This document shows, piece by piece, positions 5,926 through 11,939 of a DNA stretch of 11,939 nt; positions within the stretch are counted from its first letter, which is position 1; each line of letters opens with the position of its first letter. The stretch comes from Flavobacteriales bacterium (GTDB lineage: Bacteria > Bacteroidota > Bacteroidia > Flavobacteriales > Flavobacteriaceae), in the NCBI GenBank assembly GCA_027033875.1, contig JALVKK010000150.1:1-11939 (forward strand), in the 5' to 3' direction. Below the pieces are notes generated by a model. It searched no databases. It was given only the letters and a program-made list of their open reading frames with translations, and was not told the origin of the DNA. A program made the translations under genes and the position numbers.

Positions 5926-7455
5926 ATGAAAAGAAACAATTACTTAATAATGTTAGCGCTACTATTTATTTTCTCAACGATAAATATAAGGGCGCAACAT
6001 GTTAATGCCGGTCCGGATCAAACTCTCTGTAACGGTGAAACAGAAGTTACATTACATGCAGAATACAGTGATGTTTATACGGGACGTTATCGAGTTGAAG
6101 CGATTCCGTTTAATTGGATTCCAATTGATTCTACGGCACAAGATGTAATGATTACGGATTACGGCACAACAATTCCATTACGAATTGATGATAGGTACAG
6201 TAATGCGATAAATTTACCGTTTCCGTTCAATTTTTATGGAAATGTCTATAATCAAATTGTGGTAGGTTCAAACGGAGATATTGTTTTTGATCCCGGTATT
6301 GCTACCCAATATGACTCTTGGACAATTGATACTTCTGAATTAATTCCTAACGAAACTTTACCTTATTGGGATTCCGGTATATCTTATGGTTCTATTATGG
6401 GGGCATATTATGATATAGATATCAGTGTTCCTTATTCAACAGAGGAAATTAAATATATGACGGTTGGGACGGCTCCAAACCGTAAATTTGTGATAATTTA
6501 TAATGATATTCCTCTTTTTAGTTGTAATGATTTGCTGGCTAGTCAAGAGATTGTCATGAATGAAAGTGATAATTCAATAGAAGTTCATGTAAGGCAAAAA
6601 CCGGTTTGTTCAACTTGGAATGACGGTTTAGCTGTAATAGGAATTCAAAATGAAGAGTTATCGCCGGATACTTGCGGTAATTATCCGAGTGATGCTACCA
6701 GTTCGACATTAGCTAACAGAAACACAGGCGTTTGGGATATTGTAGTTCCGGAGGCATATAAGTTTATTCCTGATCCAAATGCTACCTACAATTGGTATGA
6801 TGCCAACAATAACCTTGTCGGAACCGGAGCTGATGTTACCATACCCTTTAACGATACCACAACATATACGGTTGAAGTAACTTTTGAAGATTGTCATGGA
6901 AACACTTTTACGGAAACAGATGATGTAACGGTTACCAAGTTGCCTGAACCGGATGTAAATTTACCACAAACGCTAGTGATTTGTCAAAATGAGACAAAAA
7001 CATTGGATGCAACCGTTCAAAATGTTTCCGATTATAACAGTATTTCTTATGAATGGGTTGATCAGAGCGGAAATGATTTAGTTTCAGGTCCGACATATTC
7101 AGTTGGTGCCTCCGGCACTTATACGGTTAATATTTTGCTTGACGGTATTTGTACTTCCAGTATAGATGTTGTAGTTACTTCACAATCTCAATGTGAAATA
7201 CCGCAAGCTATTTCACCTAACGGAGATGGCAGTAATGACCAATGGTTTTTAGATTTTTTAGCTGAAAACCCCGGTATTGACAAAGTGGAGATTTTTGACC
7301 GTCGAGGTGTATTGGTTTATGATAAAGCTAATTACATCAATGAATTTGTCGGTAAAAATAACAATGGTAAAGATTTGCCGTCTGCGACATATTTTTATGT
7401 TATCAAACTCAAAGACGGAAAAAAATTAGCCGGATGGTTATATGTAACAAGATAA
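5926..7455 (+). CDS. Secreted protein with gliding-motility-type T9SS C-terminal domain
   Basis: The 509-aa product has a Sec signal peptide, MKRNNYLIMLALLFIFSTIN then IRAQ, with cleavage likely after residue 24. Residues 25 to about 282 resemble the beta-rich domain common in these proteins (LPFPFNFYGNVYNQIVVGSN). Two Ig/PKD-like segments follow: about 285-343 (NATYNWYDANNNLVGTGADV) and about 345-422 (YEWVDQSGNDLVSGPTYSVG). From C423 the protein has the gliding-motility-associated (CHU_C, type B) sorting domain: ISPNGDGSNDQW (429-440), VEIFDRRGVLVYDK and the terminal GWLYVTR. That domain directs export by the type IX secretion system. No catalytic motif is seen, so a structural or adhesive surface role is likely. 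It is the first gene of an operon with the SprF-like and OmpA genes, as for SprB-like cargo proteins. Confidence 0.88.
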   Translation: MKRNNYLIMLALLFIFSTINIRAQHVNAGPDQTLCNGETEVTLHAEYSDVYTGRYRVEAIPFNWIPIDSTAQDVMITDYGTTIPLRIDDRYSNAINLPFPFNFYGNVYNQIVVGSNGDIVFDPGIATQYDSWTIDTSELIPNETLPYWDSGISYGSIMGAYYDIDISVPYSTEEIKYMTVGTAPNRKFVIIYNDIPLFSCNDLLASQEIVMNESDNSIEVHVRQKPVCSTWNDGLAVIGIQNEELSPDTCGNYPSDATSSTLANRNTGVWDIVVPEAYKFIPDPNATYNWYDANNNLVGTGADVTIPFNDTTTYTVEVTFEDCHGNTFTETDDVTVTKLPEPDVNLPQTLVICQNETKTLDATVQNVSDYNSISYEWVDQSGNDLVSGPTYSVGASGTYTVNILLDGICTSSIDVVVTSQSQCEIPQAISPNGDGSNDQWFLDFLAENPGIDKVEIFDRRGVLVYDKANYINEFVGKNNNGKDLPSATYFYVIKLKDGKKLAGWLYVTR

Positions 7456-7468
7456 AAACTTTTTGACT

Positions 7469-8380
7469 ATGAAAAATATAATATTAAGTATTACCGGATT
7501 TATTTTCCTTTCGTTAGGAACAATCCAAGCACAACAGTTGCCGCATTATACACAATACATGTATAATATGAATATTTTGAATCCCGCTTATGCCGGTTCA
7601 AGAGGACCTGAAGTTATTTCTTTCGGAACCTTATATCGCAATCAATGGTATAATGCTCCGGATAATCCCAAAACTTTAACCGCAAATATACATGGCGCGT
7701 TTAATTTAACCAACGGTGCCGGTTTATCATTTATCAGTGACCAATCCGGACCGGTCAAACAAAGTTTGATAACAGCCGATTATTCTCACACCTTACATTT
7801 CAAAAAATCACATTTGGCTTTCGGACTAAAAGCAGGTATTAATTTATTTAATGTAAGTAATGATTATTATATCGTTCATCCCAACGATCCTGTTTTAACC
7901 AATTCGCTGAGTGATAGCAGGTTAAATCTTGGAGCCGGTTTGTTTTATTATGGTGACAATTATTATCTGTCTATATCTGCTCCAAATTTCTTACCCGGCA
8001 AATTCAATGGTGGCGACGGATATGAAGCCAAAGACGAAGCACATTTATTTGTAGCGGGTGGTTATGTATTCACATTTGGCAAAAGTTTTAAGTTAAAACC
8101 GCATTTTCTCTTGTATAACAATATCAGTCAAGCCATACAAGCCGATTTAAATTTGAACTTTTTGTTCTTTAACAGATTTGAGTTCGGAACATCATATCGA
8201 ATGGGCGATTCTGTGAATTTCCTATTTAATATTCGATTCTTTGACAGCTTACGCTTAGGTTACGCTTATGATGTTCACGTATCGGATATTTCCGTTTACA
8301 GTCCGATATCCCACGAGTTTTTCTTAAACTATGACTGGTCGTACGGCAAAAAAGTTATGTTATCACCCAGATACTTCTAA
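7469..8380 (+). CDS. PorP/SprF family type IX secretion membrane protein
   Basis: 303 aa from the ATG at 7469, with signal peptide MKNIILSITGFIFLSLGTIQ then AQ. The mature N-terminus QLPHYTQYMYNMNILNPAYA then GSRG is the diagnostic PorP/SprF motif. The rest alternates in beta-strand fashion and ends in SPRYF, with the terminal Phe typical of outer-membrane barrels. In known systems PorP joins PorK/N/E in the T9SS, and SprF is needed for SprB export or anchoring. A dedicated SprF-like partner next to a type B cargo gene suggests it serves that cargo. It lies 13 bp after the cargo stop and 11 bp before the OmpA gene, so they are co-transcribed. An in-frame TTG six bases upstream is a less likely start. 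Confidence 0.93.
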   Translation: MKNIILSITGFIFLSLGTIQAQQLPHYTQYMYNMNILNPAYAGSRGPEVISFGTLYRNQWYNAPDNPKTLTANIHGAFNLTNGAGLSFISDQSGPVKQSLITADYSHTLHFKKSHLAFGLKAGINLFNVSNDYYIVHPNDPVLTNSLSDSRLNLGAGLFYYGDNYYLSISAPNFLPGKFNGGDGYEAKDEAHLFVAGGYVFTFGKSFKLKPHFLLYNNISQAIQADLNLNFLFFNRFEFGTSYRMGDSVNFLFNIRFFDSLRLGYAYDVHVSDISVYSPISHEFFLNYDWSYGKKVMLSPRYF

Positions 8381-8391
8381 AAATTATGACT

Positions 8392-10305
8392 ATGAAAAAA
8401 TTATATATACTTATTATTTCTTTAACTTTTGGACTAAATGCCGTTTTGGCACAAAGTACTCTTGTTAAAAAAGCGGATAAATATTACAGTCGTTTGCAAT
8501 ATGTAAAAGCAACGGAAACCTATGAAAAAGCAATAGCCAACGGCGATGTGGATGATCATGTTTATCAAAACATTGCCGATGCCTACTACCAAATTTTTGA
8601 TACTAAAAATGCCGAAAAATATTATGCAATTTTAGCAGACAAATCCGAAGATCCGGAAGTTTTTTACAGGTATGCTCAAATGTTGAAAGCCAACGGTAAA
8701 TACGATGAAAGCACACCGTGGATGAAAAAATTTGCTAAAATGAAACCGGCAGATCACCGTGCCATAAAATTTAGAGAAACTCCTAATTATTTGCCTCGAA
8801 TTTTAGAACGCGATAAAGATAAATTCGTTGTGAATGAATTACCGAATATCAATACCGAATACGCCGATTTTGATGCAAAAATTTTCAAAGGCAAACTGTA
8901 CTTTACATCTGCGCGTGATACCAAAGGCAAAACTTATGAATGGGACAGACAACCGTTCTTAGACATTTATCAAGCAGATTTTACCGATGGAACCGTCAGC
9001 AATATTGAAAAACTGCCCGGTGATGTCAATACTAAGTATCACGACGGAGCTTTTTGTATTTCTCCAGATGGAAAAACGATGTATTTTACCAGAGATAACT
9101 ATGCCGGAAAAACCTATAAAACAGACACAACCGGTATCAGTCGTTTGAAATTATTCTCTGCCAAATTAATCAATGGTGAATGGACGGATATTCGCGAATT
9201 ACCGTTTAATAACGATAACTATTCGGTAAGTCACCCTGCTATCAGTCCGGACGGTAAAAAATTATATTTTTCATCTGATATGCCCGGTGGATTGGGACTA
9301 TCGGATTTATATGTCGTTGAAATTAAAAGAGGTCGTAACAACTTTGGTAATCCGGTTAATTTAGGACCTAATATCAATACAGAAGGACGTGAAAATTTCC
9401 CGTTTATAAGTAAAAAAGGTGATTTGTATTTTTCTTCTGACGGGCATCTTGGTCTCGGTGGTCTCGACGTTTTTGCTTGCAGAAACGTGGATGGTAAATT
9501 TTCAAGACCCAGAAATCTAGGTGTTCCTTTAAATAGCGGAAAAGATGATTTTGCTATTTATATCGATGACGATACCAAAGACGGTTTTATTTCAAGTAAC
9601 AGAGATGCTGCCAGACTCGGCGATGATAATATCTATTCAATCAAAAATATAAAACCGATATGCGATGTGCTTATCTCTACTACCGTTGTTGATGCAAAAA
9701 CCGGTAAAGTTATACCGCAAGCATCGGTAACTCTGACCGATAAAGAAGGCAATCCTATCAAGACTAAATTGACTGATGATGAAGGTCATGCGGATTTCTT
9801 AATCGAATGCAACAAAGATGTTGTTGTGGAAGCCAGAGCAGAGGAATATGAAAACAATAAAGTAAGTGTCGGTGCTACCGATGATGAAGAAGTCGATGTA
9901 AATATTGCCTTAAATCCTATCGAAAAAATCATTACACCCAGAGAGTTGGATATCAATACAATTTATTTTGATTTTGACAAATGGAATATCCGTCGTGATG
10001 CTGCTTTCGAGTTGGATAAAGTTGTGGAAGCAATGAAAAAATACGACGATTTAAAAATCCATATCGTTTCGCATACCGATATCAGAGGCACGGATGCATA
10101 TAATCAAAAATTGTCTGAAAAACGTGCTAAATCAACTATGGAATACATTGTTTCAAGAGGTATTGATGCATCGAGATTAACAGCAGAAGGTAAAGGTGAA
10201 AGTGAGCCGGCTGTTAATTGTACCAAATGTACCAAGGAACAACATCAACTCAACAGACGTTCGGAGTTTATCATTGTAAAAGAAGATATCCAATCTAACG
10301 AATAA
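8392..10305 (+). CDS. OmpA-family protein with TPR-like, PD40 propeller and CNA-B-like parts (PorE/SprD-like)
   Basis: 637 aa from the ATG at 8392 (an ATG two codons upstream is also possible). The signal peptide is MKKLYILIISLTFGLNAVLA. About residues 22-135 are helical TPR-like repeats (ADKYYSRLQYVKATETYEKA). About 150-420 hold PD40/WD40-like propeller blades (CISPDGKTMYFT, AISPDGKKLYFSSD, FISKKGDLYFSSDGHLG). Residues 424-512 resemble a CNA-B/carboxypeptidase regulatory domain. The OmpA peptidoglycan-binding domain spans about 520-635, with IYFDFDKWNIR, diaminopimelate-contacting D563 in SHTD, and R622 in HQLNRRSEF. The domain order equals that of P. gingivalis PorE and the flavobacterial OmpA proteins beside SprF. 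It probably sits in the periplasm and ties the SprF-like barrel and its cargo to the cell wall. A Cys pair (NCTKCTK) lies just before the HQLNRR motif. Confidence 0.92.
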   Translation: MKKLYILIISLTFGLNAVLAQSTLVKKADKYYSRLQYVKATETYEKAIANGDVDDHVYQNIADAYYQIFDTKNAEKYYAILADKSEDPEVFYRYAQMLKANGKYDESTPWMKKFAKMKPADHRAIKFRETPNYLPRILERDKDKFVVNELPNINTEYADFDAKIFKGKLYFTSARDTKGKTYEWDRQPFLDIYQADFTDGTVSNIEKLPGDVNTKYHDGAFCISPDGKTMYFTRDNYAGKTYKTDTTGISRLKLFSAKLINGEWTDIRELPFNNDNYSVSHPAISPDGKKLYFSSDMPGGLGLSDLYVVEIKRGRNNFGNPVNLGPNINTEGRENFPFISKKGDLYFSSDGHLGLGGLDVFACRNVDGKFSRPRNLGVPLNSGKDDFAIYIDDDTKDGFISSNRDAARLGDDNIYSIKNIKPICDVLISTTVVDAKTGKVIPQASVTLTDKEGNPIKTKLTDDEGHADFLIECNKDVVVEARAEEYENNKVSVGATDDEEVDVNIALNPIEKIITPRELDINTIYFDFDKWNIRRDAAFELDKVVEAMKKYDDLKIHIVSHTDIRGTDAYNQKLSEKRAKSTMEYIVSRGIDASRLTAEGKGESEPAVNCTKCTKEQHQLNRRSEFIIVKEDIQSNE

Positions 10306-10334
10306 AATATAAATAAATTTTGTTGACAAAAAAT

Positions 10335-10364
10335 GTCCGGCGTATTTTTACGTCGGACTTTTTT
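10335..10364. terminator. Bidirectional terminator between convergent genes
   Basis: GTCCGGCGTA (10335-10344), loop TTTT, TACGTCGGAC (10349-10358). This is a 10-bp stem with one G-U pair, followed by six T on the plus strand and preceded by six A, which gives six T on the minus strand. It ends the OmpA operon and also the convergent PLP-enzyme gene, whose stop codon begins at 10366-10368. Confidence 0.88.
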
Positions 10365-10365
10365 A

Positions 10366-11313
10366 TTACTCTACCAACAACGGCAAGCCTTTCTTTTTTA
10401 ATCGAATATTCATTCCGGCTTTTCCTTGCAAACCACCGGTATGTATAGCCAATATTTTACTGCCCTTAGGAAAATAATCTTTCTTAATCAAATCAATTAT
10501 CCCGTACATCATTTTGCCGGTATAAACCGGATCGAGCGGTAAATCGTGCAAAGTAAAAACCATATTGATAAATTCTACTAAATCTTTATTGATTTTTCCA
10601 AAACCTCCGAAATTGTAATCACGGATCAATTCCCAATTATCCGAATGTGTATATTTGGCTATATCGTTATGCAAAAAATTTTCTTTTAAGGCCGGAAAAC
10701 CCAATACTTTTTGATGCGGTTTTGCCGTGTTAATCAAACCGGCAATGGTTCCTCCGGTTCCTACGGCAGAGCAGATATAATCAAACTCATCATCTTCCCG
10801 TGTAAGAATCTCTTCTGTTCCTTTAACTGCCAATTTATTGGTGCCGCCTTCGGGTACCAAATAAAATTTACCGAACAATTGAGAAAGATTGGCAATAAAA
10901 TCCGGTTCCGTTTTATGTCGATATACTTTACGACTCACAAAGTGCAAACGCATACCTTGCAAAACGGCAAAGCGAAGTGTAGGGTTTTCGGTTAATGTTT
11001 GTTTTAGATTATTGCCGAGTTCATCGCCACGAATAACACCTATGGTTTTAATGTCTAATTCTTTTCCGGCAGCTGCCGTTGCGGCTATATGATTACTAAA
11101 AGCACCGCCAAAAGTCAATAAGGTATCGTAACTTTTTTTGCGAGCTTCTATGATATTGTAATAAAGTTTTCTAAATTTGTTACCCGAAACGTGTTCGTGC
11201 AAGAGATCTTCACGCTTTATTACTAAAGTAATATTTTTTTTACGCAAAAGACAGTCGTTAATTTGTTGGTTGTATGGTTGTTGTTGCTGGATTAATGTAT
11301 TTTTTTTAATCAT
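10366..11313 (-). CDS. PLP-dependent 1-aminocyclopropane-1-carboxylate deaminase / D-cysteine desulfhydrase family protein
   Basis: A fold-type II PLP enzyme of 315 aa from the ATG at 11311-11313. SGNKFRKL holds the lysine (K46) expected to form the Schiff base. LTFGGAFSNHIAATAAAG is the substrate-carboxylate loop, EGGTN lies mid-protein, AVGTGGTIAGL is the phosphate-binding Gly-rich loop, and HTGGLQG lies near the end. Family members deaminate ACC or desulfhydrate D-cysteine to pyruvate and ammonia. Bacteroidota homologues are often annotated as ACC deaminase, but substrate cannot be set from sequence here, and D-cysteine or another D-amino acid is at least as likely. An open frame extends to a TTG at 11365-11367 overlapping glyS; the ATG is preferred. 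It follows glyS by 38 bp and is probably co-transcribed with it. Confidence 0.85.
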   Translation of the reverse strand: MIKKNTLIQQQQPYNQQINDCLLRKKNITLVIKREDLLHEHVSGNKFRKLYYNIIEARKKSYDTLLTFGGAFSNHIAATAAAGKELDIKTIGVIRGDELGNNLKQTLTENPTLRFAVLQGMRLHFVSRKVYRHKTEPDFIANLSQLFGKFYLVPEGGTNKLAVKGTEEILTREDDEFDYICSAVGTGGTIAGLINTAKPHQKVLGFPALKENFLHNDIAKYTHSDNWELIRDYNFGGFGKINKDLVEFINMVFTLHDLPLDPVYTGKMMYGIIDLIKKDYFPKGSKILAIHTGGLQGKAGMNIRLKKKGLPLLVE

Positions 11314-11330
11314 AAATTCATTTTGCTGTT

Positions 11331-11349
11331 TGTTGGTAGTTTTCCAACA
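11331..11349 (-). other. Small hairpin just after the glycyl-tRNA synthetase stop
   Basis: Minus strand TGTTGG-AAAACTA-CCAACA gives a perfect 6-bp stem two bases after the synthetase stop. No T-run follows, so it is not a convincing terminator. It could be a weak 3'-end or mRNA-stability element between the two genes, or chance. Confidence 0.25.
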
Positions 11350-11351
11350 GA

Positions 11352-11939
11352 TTATAATTTTAACCAATTGCGCAAATCAAATTTACCCGCTATATGTTGG
11401 CGTAGTTCGGCTATGGGGATACGAATTTGTTCCATAGTATCTCTATCGCGCAGGGTAACGGTATTATCATCTTTTGTTTGGTGATCAACCGTAATGCAGT
11501 AAGGTGTTCCGACAGCATCTTGACGACGGTAACGACGTCCTATAGCGTCTTTTTCGTCGTATTGCACTTTAAAATCCCATTTCAAATCGTCGATGATTTG
11601 TTTGGCGATTTCGGGCAGACCGTCTTTTTTGAGCAGGGGTAAGACTGCGACTTTGGTCGGGGCTAGAATAGCAGGAATTTTCATGACAACCCGGGTGGAG
11701 CCGTCCGGTAAAATTTCATCTTGCAGTGATGCGGAAAATACAGCTAAAAACATACGGTCTAATCCGATTGAAGTTTCAATCACGTAAGGCGTATAACGTT
11801 CATTGATTTCAGGGTCGAAATATTGCATTTTTTTACCCGAATGTTTTTCGTGTTGCGACAAATCGAAATCGGTACGCGAATGAATACCTTCGAGTTCTTT
11901 GAAACCAAAAGGAAACTTGAACTCAATATCGGTAGCAGC
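11352..11939 (-). CDS. glyS: Glycyl-tRNA synthetase, class II single-chain type, C-terminal part (partial)
   Basis: The frame runs from the window edge, so only the last 195 residues are present and the 5' end is missing. This enzyme charges tRNA-Gly with glycine using ATP. Visible are the class II motif 3 region (ETSIGLDRMFLAVFSASL) and the C-terminal anticodon-binding domain, with KIPAILAPTKVAVLPLLKKD, VQYDEKDAIGRRYRRQDAVG then TPYCITVDHQT, RDRDTMEQIRI and the terminal KFDLRNWLKL. The upstream codons AATDIEFKFPFGFKELEGIH then SRTDFDLSQHEKHSGKK confirm the frame to position 11939. This is the alpha2-type GlyRS shared with eukaryotes and archaea, as usual in Bacteroidota, not the GlyQ/GlyS tetramer; the symbol glyS is used loosely (glyQS elsewhere). 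It is probably first in an operon with the PLP enzyme downstream. Confidence 0.95.
   Translation of the reverse strand, partial: AATDIEFKFPFGFKELEGIHSRTDFDLSQHEKHSGKKMQYFDPEINERYTPYVIETSIGLDRMFLAVFSASLQDEILPDGSTRVVMKIPAILAPTKVAVLPLLKKDGLPEIAKQIIDDLKWDFKVQYDEKDAIGRRYRRQDAVGTPYCITVDHQTKDDNTVTLRDRDTMEQIRIPIAELRQHIAGKFDLRNWLKL

Noticed and set aside
5919..5926. TAACTTTG on the minus strand as an hflX -7 promoter element
   Set aside because: It matches TAnnTTTG but overlaps the start codon of the divergent gene, lacks a -33 box at proper spacing and would leave a 5' leader of nearly 80 nt. It is possible but not supported enough to list.
10711..11787. Plus-strand open frames of 64-94 codons over the PLP enzyme and glycyl-tRNA synthetase genes
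   Set aside because: They are antisense shadows of two well-supported minus-strand genes, with Cys/Phe/Ser-rich composition typical of non-coding frames.

Overview
The window looks like chromosomal DNA of a Bacteroidota bacterium. The DNA is AT-rich, and the promoters that can be seen carry the phylum's TAnnTTTG -7 element. The gene content also fits: a CHU_C-type type IX secretion (T9SS) sorting domain, a PorP/SprF outer-membrane protein, a PorE/SprD-like OmpA protein, the lipoprotein family with an N-terminal SbsA-like Ig domain, and a single-chain class II glycyl-tRNA synthetase. I cannot assign a genus.

Left part (1-2341): an AT-rich block (1-245) holds two stem-loop repeats and the tail of a third. 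It is followed by a minus-strand gene for a small three-helix membrane protein, a minus-strand tRNA-Asn(GTT) with its own promoter and intrinsic terminator, a short GTAG-containing repeat, and radA (DNA repair / recombination branch migration) on the plus strand.

Middle (2342-5834): a promoter and a large Ig-like surface lipoprotein gene on the plus strand. Next comes about 630 bp without an intact gene, which holds a decayed IS30-family transposase and a second unidentified coding remnant, both on the minus strand. The minus-strand ribosome-associated GTPase gene hflX follows, and its stop codon lies almost against the IS remnant.

Right-centre (5926-10305): a compact three-gene plus-strand operon. 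It encodes a secreted protein with a gliding-motility-associated C-terminal sorting domain, a PorP/SprF barrel, and an OmpA-family protein with TPR-like, beta-propeller, CNA-B-like and peptidoglycan-binding parts. By analogy with SprB/SprF/SprD and PorP/PorE, the three probably make one surface system: a type B T9SS cargo, its cognate outer-membrane anchor or secretion partner, and a periplasmic tether to the cell wall. A bidirectional terminator closes the operon.

Right end (10366-11939): on the minus strand, the 3' part of glycyl-tRNA synthetase (cut by the window edge), followed by a PLP-dependent ACC deaminase / D-cysteine desulfhydrase-like gene that ends at the same terminator.

Most of the window is ordinary housekeeping and surface-biogenesis content. 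The least explained signals are the stem-loop repeats at the left edge, whose stems differ in sequence while pairing is kept, and the decayed region between the lipoprotein gene and hflX.
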